Assembly: GCF_002864045.1 (NCBI RefSeq)
Contig: NZ_PJPV01000166.1
Location: forward strand, 1 to 64,000
Origin: Endozoicomonas acroporae
Lineage (GTDB): Bacteria > Pseudomonadota > Gammaproteobacteria > Pseudomonadales > Endozoicomonadaceae
Direction: 5' to 3'
DNA length: 64,000 nucleotides
In this document: positions 1 to 8,239 of the stretch, piece after piece
Layout: each line of letters begins with the position of its first letter
Position numbering within the stretch: position 1 is the stretch's first letter
Notes under the pieces: model-generated
The model's database searches: none
What the model was told of the DNA's origin: nothing
The model's input: only the letters and a program-made list of their open reading frames with translations
Translations under genes and position numbers: made by a program

Positions 1-201
1 ATATTTCATAAGGAAATCCACACTAAAGGACGAGGAGCCCCTCTGACTGATGTCAACACTGCACCGGGGTTGATCGAGCCCGGTATGTTGGTTGAAGTAC
101 AGGATATAACGGGAGATTGGCAGGGATTATGTCTTGAAACGAAAATTCATTGCAGCCCCGCCAGGGTGAGTATGAATATTAATCTGGAGAGGCATTATTG
201 A
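1..201 (+). CDS. 3' end of a phage tail-type protein (partial)
   Basis: Reading frame 1 is open from the window edge to a TGA at 199-201 and encodes 66 residues, including EPGMLVEVQDITGDWQGLC and ending LERHY. The pattern of a 'property-of-the-field' segment followed by W-x-G-x-x and a final alternating strand is what I associate with the C-terminal end of phage minor tail or structural proteins. The closely following gene at 662 looks like a small phage tail-locus protein, which supports this reading. The 5' part lies outside the window. It ends seven bases into the antisense gene at 195-626. Family assignment is inference; the open frame and termination are seen directly. Confidence 0.5.
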   Translation: MFHKEIHTKGRGAPLTDVNTAPGLIEPGMLVEVQDITGDWQGLCLETKIHCSPARVSMNINLERHY

Positions 202-626
202 GTATCGGGGAAAAACTGGGCAGTGAAATTTAAATAGCCCTGTTTACCGTTTACCCGGTTCCATCGCTCGACGGATTTAATAATCCGTTTTAAACATTTT
301 TGAAGTTCTTCAGAGGTTTTTATAAGGTCATCTTCGTTAAACTGATAGGTAAATCCCTCGGTCATTGCTGTTACATCATCCAGACTGGTTCGGCCAAGAC
401 GCCACTCACATATTGTAATCAGCCGTTTGCTCAGGTGTTGCTCAAAGAATGACAAGTTCTTGGTTTTCGGTGGCCTATTAGCGAACTCCGCCCGATAGTG
501 CTCGATGGTGGCCTCAAGTGCTCTCTTGACATCCCAGTCCTCCAGCGAAGGGTTCTGGTAATAGTAATTCATAATCGGGTACTCAAGATTTTGAAGGACA
601 TCTTCATACTCTTCAGTAAATTCCAC
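195..626 (-). CDS. hypothetical protein, antisense inside a phage tail locus
   Basis: A 143-residue protein with a GTG start at 626, preceded by GAGGG at a workable distance. It is acidic and aromatic-rich, probably all-helical, with segments such as EEYEDVLQNLEYPIMNYYY near the N-terminus and a central KRLITICEWRLGR. I do not recognise a family. It lies between two plus-strand genes of phage tail type but on the opposite strand, the usual position of an independently transcribed cargo ('moron') gene. Its 3' end overlaps the upstream tail gene by seven bases. No membrane segment or signal peptide is visible. Function unknown. Confidence 0.6.
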   Translation of the reverse strand: MEFTEEYEDVLQNLEYPIMNYYYQNPSLEDWDVKRALEATIEHYRAEFANRPPKTKNLSFFEQHLSKRLITICEWRLGRTSLDDVTAMTEGFTYQFNEDDLIKTSEELQKCLKRIIKSVERWNRVNGKQGYLNFTAQFFPDTQ

Positions 627-661
627 GCTGCAACCCTCACAAATACAAGAGATTATAGACC

Positions 662-895
662 ATGACTACCACCAACATCTGGCAGCAATTCAAGGCGCTG
701 ATACCTGAAGGGGGGCGAGTTGTCGCCACTATCACCGCCAACAATGGCAATGGTACCAGCCAAGCAGAGCTAAGGAATGGCTCAGTGATTACCGTTAAAG
801 GGGAGTCAGTGGCGGGAGGCTTAAAGGCTTTTATTCAGGGTGGGGAGATAAAAGGTACTGCGCCAGATTTGGCGCAGTATGAAGTAGAGGTTTAA
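662..895 (+). CDS. small phage tail-locus protein
   Basis: A 77-residue protein starting TTTNIWQQFKALIPEGG and ending in AQYEVEV. It has the layout I know from small uncharacterised proteins in Mu-like and lambda-like tail operons: an N-terminal helix 'W..FKAL.P', a strand with ITANNGNGTS, then a short beta-barrel-like part with V.G..VA.G..AF.QGG.I.G..P. It lies just downstream of the partial tail-type protein, so the two are probably remnants of one tail module. Its stop codon TAA (893-895) overlaps the native stop of the convergent PIN gene (892-894). Confidence 0.5.
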   Translation: MTTTNIWQQFKALIPEGGRVVATITANNGNGTSQAELRNGSVITVKGESVAGGLKAFIQGGEIKGTAPDLAQYEVEV

Positions 896-1624
896 GGTGG
901 GTCTTCATCAAAAAGTTGCCGGTAGTGAGCTTTAAAATCTTCTACTCCCGCAGGCATATCCCCCCAATAGCGCCAATAAGTAGTTAACCAAATGAAATCA
1001 TATATTTCTGGCTAAGTGGGCAGTCACTCTGCGGTGTTGCAACTCCGGTCACATAGCTACGGCTATGCTCCCTGCGTTGCGCCTTGCATAGTAACTGCCC
1101 ACTTAGCCAGAAATATACGATTCCATTTGGCCAACTACTTAGCTGACGATCTCCCTTACTTTAGGCATATCGATATGGTCACACTCGACCATTAATTTCA
1201 TCAAATCTAGCGACTTTAGCGTCTTGATCCCAAAGGATTCAGCGACAGCTAGCATTTTGATGTCATTTGTGACGACAGTTATTCCAAGGACGTAGGCATA
1301 AGCAAGATAACGAGCATCAACGGGAGAAGGCCCTTTTTCTACGGAAATAATATGGTCCCAGATATAGCCAAAGGCAGTATCAACTTCCTTGATCTGCTTT
1401 TTGCTGACAACGGGGAAGTGTTGTCGGTTTAACTGGTACTCTTCCTCCTTTGCCCAGGAGAAATTATTTTGCAATCGCTGGCTTTTGCCAAACTCTTCAT
1501 CCAGTTCTGGTAATACATAGAGGCAGTATTCATCTTTACCAAACGTCTGGAAGAGGAGAGGGTGGATACTTCTGGCAAGTCACAAATAACTGTTGGTGTC
1601 GACCAGTACTTTCGATTGGGGCAT
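892..1624 (-). pseudogene. PIN-domain toxin gene, broken by a nonsense codon and an inverted-repeat element
   Basis: Reading on the minus strand from ATG at 1624, the frame gives MPQSKVLVDTNSYL, then an in-frame TGA (codon 15), then continues through LPELDEEF, SPVDARYLAYA and VLGITVVTNDIKML, a typical PIN fold with VDTN at the start and TND near the end. The frame is closed at 1139-1141 by the TAA of an inverted-repeat element. If the element and one TA are removed, the frame runs on through SYWRYWGDMP to a native TAA at 892-894, about 170 codons in all. The ATG overlaps the stop of the upstream HTH-M78 gene (TGATG), so the two form a translationally coupled pair. PIN toxins are RNases; this copy carries two disabling lesions, although a 111-residue internal piece is still open. 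Confidence 0.8.
977..1141. repeat. TA-flanked inverted-repeat element, family A copy 1 (MITE-like)
   Basis: An imperfect palindrome bounded by TA dinucleotides, with terminal arms AGTAGTTaaCCAAATG and its complement, and an inner palindrome around ACATAGCTACGGCTATG. The unit without the TAs is 161 bp. The same unit recurs at 13433-13597 and 56879-57043. This copy differs from the other two at three positions. It encodes nothing. The TA target duplication points to mobilisation by an IS630/Tc1-mariner-type transposase (inference). The insertion truncates the PIN gene and supplies its present stop codon. Confidence 0.85.
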
Positions 1625-2742
1625 CAAGTCAACTCATGGTGTAAAGCTTTGGCATCCACCAGACCAATATCCAGTGCAGTCTGAATAAACCCCTCGGTTT
1701 TTTTGGTTTCCTTAAGGTAACTGGAAAGCGTCTGGAAAAAAGGACTTTCAAATACTTCTGTTACCAGTTTTACATAGCGTTCCGGTTGAATGGGTGCATC
1801 AGCGATCAGGCGATTGATCAGGTCCGGGAATTCTTTGTTGAAATTGGTGGTGGCTCCGTGAATGTTTTTCAGCTCCAGTGGTTCCAAACCATTATGCTTC
1901 GCATAGGCTTGAACCTGAAGAAAAATAGCCAGGGGCGAAATAACCAGCTTTTTAGCTATCTCTTTAATAGTGTTTACCTGGATGCCAGGATGTTTACCTT
2001 TCAGTTGTCGATAGCACTGTTCTGCCCGTTGATTTGGAAACAGTAATGCTCCGGCAAAGGCATCAGCAAAGTCTTCTCCTTCTTCGCCACGCAGGTCTGG
2101 AGCGAGAGCGTGCCCTAGCTCATGAGCCATCCAGAAAAGAAAGTCATGAATATTGACGTCCAGATTCAAATAAATCCAGGTGGTCATGGACTCAGGCAGA
2201 TAAACATGGGTAGCGTTTTCATGTCTCGCTTTCTGTCCCCACATCACCGGTATCAGAACCGCCTGTAACTTCCGGAAGTAGCGAATCAAGTGCTTAAAGT
2301 CTACGGTGTCGGTTGGAGCAAGGTTGATTTCCTTACGCACCATCACAGAGACTTCCTGAAGGTAATCGTAATCAACTCTGGGGTTTTTCAACACCGGCGG
2401 CTTGGCCAGATTATCAAAGGGCAAATAAGGAGCCAGCTCTTCAAGATAGCGTCCCATACTGTCAAATCTCTGAAAATCGGGCTCTGTAGTTTTGGTCCCC
2501 TTCCTTTTACGAAAAGCCACCACAGGTGCATTAGGGTCTTCCTGAGTAACCAGTTCATTGAAAGGAAGACCCAGAACCATACCCAGTTTTAACAACTTGT
2601 CTGGTTTAGGAAAGGAAGTCTGTTTAAACCATTTGGATACAGCTTCCCTGGAGACCTCAAGAGTTTGGCTCAGTGAGGACTGGTTGAAGCCTTTTTTAGT
2701 CATCGCGGCTTCAAGGGCGGAAATGTTCAGTGATTTTTCCAT
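1624..2742 (-). CDS. HTH-XRE regulator fused to ImmA/IrrE (M78) metallopeptidase
   Basis: The first ATG with a sensible context is at 2742 (372 residues); an upstream TTG at 2769 lies inside a promoter-like repeat and is less likely. Residues about 11-61 form an XRE-type helix-turn-helix (SSLSQTLEVSREAVSKW). The C-terminal half carries the zinc-peptidase signature HELGH at about 207-211 with a downstream acidic helix EDFADAFAGALLFP, as in ImmA/IrrE peptidases. Such fusions often act as self-repressing antitoxins or stress regulators. Here the gene is followed directly, with a one-base overlap, by a PIN-domain toxin gene, so an antitoxin role is likely (inference). The toxin is now broken while this gene is intact. 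Confidence 0.85.
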   Translation of the reverse strand: MEKSLNISALEAAMTKKGFNQSSLSQTLEVSREAVSKWFKQTSFPKPDKLLKLGMVLGLPFNELVTQEDPNAPVVAFRKRKGTKTTEPDFQRFDSMGRYLEELAPYLPFDNLAKPPVLKNPRVDYDYLQEVSVMVRKEINLAPTDTVDFKHLIRYFRKLQAVLIPVMWGQKARHENATHVYLPESMTTWIYLNLDVNIHDFLFWMAHELGHALAPDLRGEEGEDFADAFAGALLFPNQRAEQCYRQLKGKHPGIQVNTIKEIAKKLVISPLAIFLQVQAYAKHNGLEPLELKNIHGATTNFNKEFPDLINRLIADAPIQPERYVKLVTEVFESPFFQTLSSYLKETKKTEGFIQTALDIGLVDAKALHHELT

Positions 2743-2762
2743 AGCGCGCCAATGATAAGGGG

Positions 2763-2780
2763 TTGTCAACTTTTGTCAAC
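2763..2780. promoter_or_regulatory. tandem TTGTCAAC repeat upstream of the HTH-M78 gene
   Basis: Two copies of TTGTCAAC lie ten bases apart, one helical turn, at 2763-2770 and 2773-2780. Read on the minus strand they give two TTGACA-type hexamers just upstream of the ATG at 2742. They could be an operator for autoregulation by the XRE domain, a -35 element, or both. No experimental basis. Confidence 0.4.
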
Positions 2781-2840
2781 TGCGTTTTTAGTGTCGTACA
2801 GGGGAGGGAATTATTCAATCAGAAATGCAGGCAGAACTCG

Positions 2841-3557
2841 CTAAAGCCCTTCCACTTCCATCCCATGTTCTGCAATCCATTGTTTTCGCTCAATATAGTC
2901 GGGCATAGCACGTTCGACACGATGCCAGAATTCCGAAGTATGGTTGGGTTCGTGCAGGTGAGCCAATTCATGAACCAGTACATACTCTGCCATTTTTGCG
3001 GGTAACAAAATGGTTTTCCAATGAAAGTTGAGCCAGCCTGACTGGGTGCATGAGCCCCAGCGGTAGCCGAGATCCTGTATTTTAATACCAGCTGGTTCCA
3101 CCTCCATGCGGCGATAATATTCTTGCGCTTTTCTATCCAGCCAGCCTTTGCCTCGAGTGGCATACCAGCGAATAAAAGTTTCTTTGCTGTTTCCTCTGTC
3201 AACAACCTCTTTGTTCAGGCAAAACCTGCCATGAGTTAATGACAAAGGTGGTTGCCTGTCTGAAGGTTCTACGAGCTTCAGGCGATAGCTGCGGCCCAGG
3301 TACAGAAACCCTTCACCGTTAACAAACTGCTTCTGTTGAGCGTTTGACCTCAACTGCTGTTTTTCAGCCAGCTTTTTATAAATCCAACGACGCTTTTCCC
3401 GCACGAAATCCCGTGCCTGCTGGTCATTGGCTTCGGGCGGCAGTGTTAATACCAGGCTGCCATCCCGCTCAACGGTAATCTGCATGGTTTTACGCTTGGG
3501 GCTGACGTTTACCCGGAATGAAAGATCATCAATAGTCAGAGGCGTTTTCAGAGGCAT
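2841..3557 (-). CDS. YgjP-like zinc metallopeptidase (DUF45/WLM type)
   Basis: From the ATG at 3557 (238 residues) the protein starts with a small beta-domain (TIDDLSFRVNVSPKRKTM), followed by a helical part and then the conserved core: GYRWGSCTQSG, then HELAH at about 196-200 and a third histidine in EPNHTSEFW. This arrangement is that of the YgjP/SprT-like 'predicted metal-dependent hydrolase' family. Upstream in-frame codons to 3653 overlap hsdR and are not needed. It follows hsdR by about 20 bases on the same strand; this family is frequently the last gene of type I restriction operons. Its substrate is unknown; a role in restriction control or DNA-protein repair is speculation. Confidence 0.85.
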   Translation of the reverse strand: MPLKTPLTIDDLSFRVNVSPKRKTMQITVERDGSLVLTLPPEANDQQARDFVREKRRWIYKKLAEKQQLRSNAQQKQFVNGEGFLYLGRSYRLKLVEPSDRQPPLSLTHGRFCLNKEVVDRGNSKETFIRWYATRGKGWLDRKAQEYYRRMEVEPAGIKIQDLGYRWGSCTQSGWLNFHWKTILLPAKMAEYVLVHELAHLHEPNHTSEFWHRVERAMPDYIERKQWIAEHGMEVEGL

Positions 3558-3576
3558 TTTCAGAGGCACTGCTCCG

Positions 3577-6500
3577 TTAAATGTTTTCAAGTTTATAGCT
3601 ATTGGCCCTGGCCAGATCCAACAGTTTGTCCACCAGTGGCTCCACATGATCAAAGTCCACCAGCGCAGTATCCATCAGCTTCTCGAAGATATGCTGCTGC
3701 AACTCTTCCTGCATGGCTTTACGGTGGGGTTGCCAGAAGCTGGAGGTTTTCACTTCGCTGCTGATGTGATCTACCAGTTCAGTAACCAAGTCTGTCAGTG
3801 TAGCGGTTGTCACCAGATCCGGTTCTTCATTGCCACAGGCGGCGATTTTCAGCATACGATAAAACGGCAGGTAATGTTCATCCACGTCGGGTAATCCTTC
3901 TTCATGAACCGTACTGCCTGAAGCGATTTCATCAATGATTTGTTGTAAGGCTGCAATAATCTGATCCCATTGCTTGCCCATTTTGCTGAGAATGTCTTCC
4001 AGTCGCTCGCTGAGCTTACCGAAATAGACCGGGTCCTCATCCAGGTGTTTGCTGATGTGTGAGCGGACGGCATGCTCCATTTCAGAGGCTTTTGCCCGCT
4101 CACTGGGTTGTTGCCTGATGTGCTCCTCAAATTCCATATCCGTCAGGGCAATAGGCGCAACCTTTGGATCAATGCCCAGGGAAATCACATGGTCATCAAT
4201 CAGTTTGCGAACTTTGGCGCCCACATCCTTGCCCAGTACCGGTGTGTTTTTATAACGGTTTCGGGCGCGGGCATAAATATGGGCCAGTTTTTTCGCATTT
4301 TCGGTATAGGGCAGCCCTTCCGGACGAGGGAGAACCAAATCCAGTGATTCCAGAAATGCCTTGAGCTTTACACTGAACTCTGCCTGCAGTTTTTCCGGCT
4401 CCAGTGCCTGTACGCAGGCTTCGGTATCATCCAGCCCATCAATACCCTGACTACTCAACAATGCCATCGCTGCCTGATAGCGATCTTTCAATTTGGGCAG
4501 CTCATCCTTCAGGCTGCGCAGCGCGCCTTCTACATCATCATCGCTGTATGCGGCCAGAGCCTCTTTCAGATGATGAGCCACCCCGTAATAATCAACGACA
4601 ATGCCTGCCTTTTTCCCATGGCCGGTCCGGTTTACCCTGGCAATGGCCTGCAAAAGCTCGGCTTCGCGAATCGCGCGATCCAGGTACATCACACCTTCGA
4701 TGGGCGCATCAAATCCGGTCAACAACATGGATTTAACGATCAGAAAAGCAAGTGGGTCGCGCTTCTTGCTGTTGTCATGAAAGAGTGGTTTTTTGAAACG
4801 TTCAATCCGGTGCTCCTGGGCACGTTGCTCCGTCCACGGTTTCCATTCCGGCGCATCGTTATTGCTGCCGGAAAACACCGGGGCAAACTCGATGGCTTTC
4901 AGGGTGTCGAGGTAACGCCATGCCTGCACAATGGCCTGAATTTTCGGGCTGCGGCGGCAGAGTTGTTCATCGTCCAGCGCTTTCATTTGCGGCGACAGGG
5001 TTTCCGCCTGCTGCACCAGTTCATCCCGGGCTTGTTTGAACGCTTCAAAATACCGCAGTGTGGCCAGTCGGCTGCAACAGACCACCTGAGCCTTGTAGCC
5101 ATTGGGGAGAATATTGGTCACGTAATGACGCAACATATCTCTGGCTTTCTCGGCGATCAGCAGTGGCGCTTCCAGCACATTGCCTTTGGTGGCGTACTTT
5201 TTCTTAATGGCTTCCAGCTCTTCTTTCGAATGATTATGGAAGAAGTCTTCAAACACTTCATCCAGGCTGGCACCGTCTTTTACTGCACCCTTGGCCGTTC
5301 GCCCTTCGTAGAGCACCGGCACGGTGGCCCCGTCGTTTTCGGCTTCGGTAATGGTGTACTTGTCTATAAACGCCCCGAAAATTTCATGGGTGCGTTTTTT
5401 CTCGCCCATGATGATCGGGGTGCCGGTAAAGCCAATACGGGCACAGTTGGGTAGCCCGGCCATCAGGTTGGCGTGAAGATCACCGGCCTGGGTTCGATGG
5501 GCTTCGTCCACCATGACCAGAATGTGCGGGTCGTCGTTGAGAATCTCATAGGCATGCTGAGGGGGTTTCACGGTGTAGCGGGCTGGTGGTTCTGCTACCT
5601 GTAATAGCGGCAGCTCATCTTCGTCGGCTGGCGAGTCTTCTCCATCGGTATCGTTATCCCGATACTTCTGGATCATGGCGAACACCAGCCCCGGCCCTTT
5701 GCGCTTCAGGGTGCTGCGGACGGAGTGAGTATTTTTGGCGACTTCCACAATGTCACCAGAAAGCTCAGCCGTATCCGCCAGCTGTTTCTGTAAATCTTTC
5801 CGATCCGTGACCACCACCACCTTGAACCGGCGCAGCTTCGGGTCGGTGCGCAGTTTGCGCACCAGAAACACCATGCTCAGGCTTTTACCGGAACCCTGAG
5901 TGTGCCAGATAATCCCGCCACGGCGGTCGTACTCACCGTCTTCCTGTCGGGTTTTACCCGTCCGCAGTCGTTCGATGGCTTTGACCACGCCCCGGTACTG
6001 CTGATAGCGACAGGCGACCTTGATGGTTTGCCCACCCGCCTGCATATAGAGGGTAAAGTGGCGAATGATATCCAACAGGTTGGTTTTGTCGAGCATACCG
6101 GCAATGGTGCGCTGTTGTTCTGACAGCCGCTCAATGCCCAGCTCTGCCATCACGGCTTTTTCCGTCCGGTCAGGGTTTTTACTGCTGGCGACGGTTTTCC
6201 AGGGGGCGAAATGTCCGGCCTGGGCACCGATGGTGCCGACAACGCACTGGTCAAAGCTGGTGGCGATCAGCAACTGGTTGGTATAGAACAGGCTTTCGTT
6301 GCCTTCTTTCTCCTCCACTTCATGGCTTTCAAAGCGTTGGTTGGCGTACCGACGCAACTGGTCAATGGCCTGAGCCAGCGGTTCCGGCACTGCCGGGTTT
6401 TTGCATTCCACTACCACCAGGGGAATGCCGTTCACCAGTAACACCAGGTCGGGAATAATGTGTTTTTTATTGGAATCGTAGCCCGGTGGGCACTGCACCT

Positions 6501-6903
6501 TGTACTGGTTGATTACGGTAAAGCGGTTGTTTTCCGGATGATCCCAGTCGATGAAATGGATTGTACGACCACGGCCACCGTCCCAGCCTTCGACGCCGTC
6601 TACAGAAATCCCTTCCAGCAACAGTTCGGTGCCTTTCTGGTTGGCTTCCATCAATTTGCTGGCGGCGATGCGGGTAATGGCTCCTACCGCTGTGCTGATT
6701 CGGTCGTCGTCCAGCCAGGGTTTACCATCCCGCAGGTTGATCGTTGCCAGTTGCTGGCGCAGCACACCGGTCTGGATAACCTCGGCAAAGCAGTCACGAT
6801 CGGTCATGGCCGGATCGTCCAGATCGCCTTCGATAAACTCCCAGCCCTGATGCTGAAGTTGCTCAATAAATGGCTGTTCCGTGGTTGTGTATTCCCATTC
6901 CAT
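3577..6903 (-). CDS. hsdR: type I restriction enzyme, R (endonuclease/translocase) subunit
   Basis: An 1108-residue HsdR, full length for the family. The N-terminal PD-(D/E)xK nuclease is seen as PD at 151-152 followed by VVVECK ending at 168. The SF2 motor has Walker A TQGSGKS (335-341), the DEAH box VMVDEAHRT (466-469 for DEAH), and GFTGTPI as motif III. Later motifs include LLTGFDAP and AIARVNRTG. The C-terminal part is helical and probably docks on the methylase. The enzyme translocates DNA and cuts remote from the recognition site when the site lacks methylation. It lies downstream of hsdS by about 66 bp and upstream of the YgjP-like peptidase, all on the minus strand. No lesion seen. 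Confidence 0.97.
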   Translation of the reverse strand: MEWEYTTTEQPFIEQLQHQGWEFIEGDLDDPAMTDRDCFAEVIQTGVLRQQLATINLRDGKPWLDDDRISTAVGAITRIAASKLMEANQKGTELLLEGISVDGVEGWDGGRGRTIHFIDWDHPENNRFTVINQYKVQCPPGYDSNKKHIIPDLVLLVNGIPLVVVECKNPAVPEPLAQAIDQLRRYANQRFESHEVEEKEGNESLFYTNQLLIATSFDQCVVGTIGAQAGHFAPWKTVASSKNPDRTEKAVMAELGIERLSEQQRTIAGMLDKTNLLDIIRHFTLYMQAGGQTIKVACRYQQYRGVVKAIERLRTGKTRQEDGEYDRRGGIIWHTQGSGKSLSMVFLVRKLRTDPKLRRFKVVVVTDRKDLQKQLADTAELSGDIVEVAKNTHSVRSTLKRKGPGLVFAMIQKYRDNDTDGEDSPADEDELPLLQVAEPPARYTVKPPQHAYEILNDDPHILVMVDEAHRTQAGDLHANLMAGLPNCARIGFTGTPIIMGEKKRTHEIFGAFIDKYTITEAENDGATVPVLYEGRTAKGAVKDGASLDEVFEDFFHNHSKEELEAIKKKYATKGNVLEAPLLIAEKARDMLRHYVTNILPNGYKAQVVCCSRLATLRYFEAFKQARDELVQQAETLSPQMKALDDEQLCRRSPKIQAIVQAWRYLDTLKAIEFAPVFSGSNNDAPEWKPWTEQRAQEHRIERFKKPLFHDNSKKRDPLAFLIVKSMLLTGFDAPIEGVMYLDRAIREAELLQAIARVNRTGHGKKAGIVVDYYGVAHHLKEALAAYSDDDVEGALRSLKDELPKLKDRYQAAMALLSSQGIDGLDDTEACVQALEPEKLQAEFSVKLKAFLESLDLVLPRPEGLPYTENAKKLAHIYARARNRYKNTPVLGKDVGAKVRKLIDDHVISLGIDPKVAPIALTDMEFEEHIRQQPSERAKASEMEHAVRSHISKHLDEDPVYFGKLSERLEDILSKMGKQWDQIIAALQQIIDEIASGSTVHEEGLPDVDEHYLPFYRMLKIAACGNEEPDLVTTATLTDLVTELVDHISSEVKTSSFWQPHRKAMQEELQQHIFEKLMDTALVDFDHVEPLVDKLLDLARANSYKLENI

Positions 6904-6969
6904 ACGTCGGGTGTCCTGTAATAGCCTGCGGGGCAGGCAGTCATGCTCTGGTGGTAAGGGTTAAGCGGT

Positions 6970-8223
6970 TTACAGAAGTGAGGTAACCCGGACTTTGCCG
7001 GTCAGGAGGTCGTTCATTAGGCCGGACTTTTGTTTTTTGAGTTTGTTGAATCGGACTATTTCAAGCCTGATTTTTAGGTTTAATGCATTAATTCTGGAGG
7101 ATATGTTCTTTTGCTCTGCGAGTGCAGGGCTAGGCATAAGAAAATTTCTGACTTCAGCCACATTTAAATGCGGGTTGGTTGTACCAGCGGTGAGCATTTT
7201 AATCCGGTCTTTAATTTGGCCTGAATATATTTGTGCAACAAGAAACTCACCACATAGAGAATCGGTCTTGGGCCGTAAAATCATCACTCTCTGACCAAGA
7301 CATACTTTCATGTTGGCAGGTATAACAAATGCTTCACCTACAGGTGCTTCCCGGGTAAAAATAACATCACCCTCCTGAGGTTCTAATCTTAAGATCCTTT
7401 TTTTATAGCTAGCCTCGCTTACTTTGGATGCAAGATTTTCTAGGAACTGTCCTTCTTTAATATGCATAGTTCGAGCAACTAATACTCCTTCATCTTGATA
7501 AACAGGCGTGGAGTGAGGGCAATCTACAATGTCCGAGCAAATTTCAGTTAATGTTGAAATTTTCCACTCCTTTGGAATCCACCCCAACGGTGAGTCTTTA
7601 TAAAGCTCCGGCGCAAGGTGCTGAGGGGGGCGAAGCTGGCCGCTGTCGTCAATACCACGGGTTAGCAGATCATGCAAAAGCCCTTTTTTCACCTGTTGCA
7701 GCTTGGCGATAATGGCTTCGGTTTGGCGGGTGTTGGTGTCGAGGATTTCCAGATAATGGTCAATAATCGGTTGTTCATTTTCTGGAGCGACAGGAACAGG
7801 AATGTCCAGATAATCCTGAATACGGATGCCTTTAACTGTTGACCCGATTGATTGTTCATCAGCCTTTATTTGAATGAACTTCAACAGTCTAAGTAAGTAT
7901 CCAGCATGAACGCCATCAGCAGGAAAAAGTGCTTTTACATCTTGGTTGATTGCCATTGGACATGTAGTGATTGCTGTCCTGCCGACTGCCATTCGAGTGC
8001 AAACTAAAGGAACGCCGGATGGTATTAGGTTTGACGCACTTGATTGTAATCCCTTCTCTGTAATGGACTCTTCAGTGCAACTAATTTTAAGTTCATTATC
8101 ATTGAAGTCTTTAACGGAGGCCCAAGGTATATCACCATTCCAGAAAACTGATTCGTGTCTAGAAGGGGTGCCTCCTCCTGTTTGCTTTTCTACAAGAACT
8201 CTAAGAGGTTTTATTTCAAACAT
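6970..8223 (-). CDS. hsdS: type I restriction-modification specificity subunit
   Basis: Started at ATG 8223 (417 residues), 17 bases after the ptuB stop; codons further upstream overlap ptuB in another frame and look non-coding. Two target-recognition domains are visible. The first holds GGGTPSRHESVFWNGDIPWA and ends with the helix IIAKLQQVKKGLLHDLLTRG; the second starts GWIPKEWKISTL, holds FTREAPVGEAFVI and ends KKQKSGLMNDLLTGKVRV. The two helical spacers with LL.DLLTG(K) repeat are the classic HsdS symmetry. It dictates the methylation and cutting site of the HsdM/HsdR complex. It is placed after the Septu pair rather than directly after hsdM. Confidence 0.95.
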   Translation of the reverse strand: MFEIKPLRVLVEKQTGGGTPSRHESVFWNGDIPWASVKDFNDNELKISCTEESITEKGLQSSASNLIPSGVPLVCTRMAVGRTAITTCPMAINQDVKALFPADGVHAGYLLRLLKFIQIKADEQSIGSTVKGIRIQDYLDIPVPVAPENEQPIIDHYLEILDTNTRQTEAIIAKLQQVKKGLLHDLLTRGIDDSGQLRPPQHLAPELYKDSPLGWIPKEWKISTLTEICSDIVDCPHSTPVYQDEGVLVARTMHIKEGQFLENLASKVSEASYKKRILRLEPQEGDVIFTREAPVGEAFVIPANMKVCLGQRVMILRPKTDSLCGEFLVAQIYSGQIKDRIKMLTAGTTNPHLNVAEVRNFLMPSPALAEQKNISSRINALNLKIRLEIVRFNKLKKQKSGLMNDLLTGKVRVTSLL

Positions 8224-8239
8224 ATGTGGAATATTGCAA

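Noticed and set aside
4570-5454. Long plus-strand open frame opposite hsdR (294 codons)
   Set aside because: It is antisense to conserved helicase motifs of hsdR, has no family pattern and is typical of a shadow of a GC-richer gene.
6924-6938. GCCTGC/GCAGGC hairpin between hsdS and hsdR
   Set aside because: Six-base stem without a T-run; too weak to call a terminator or attenuator.
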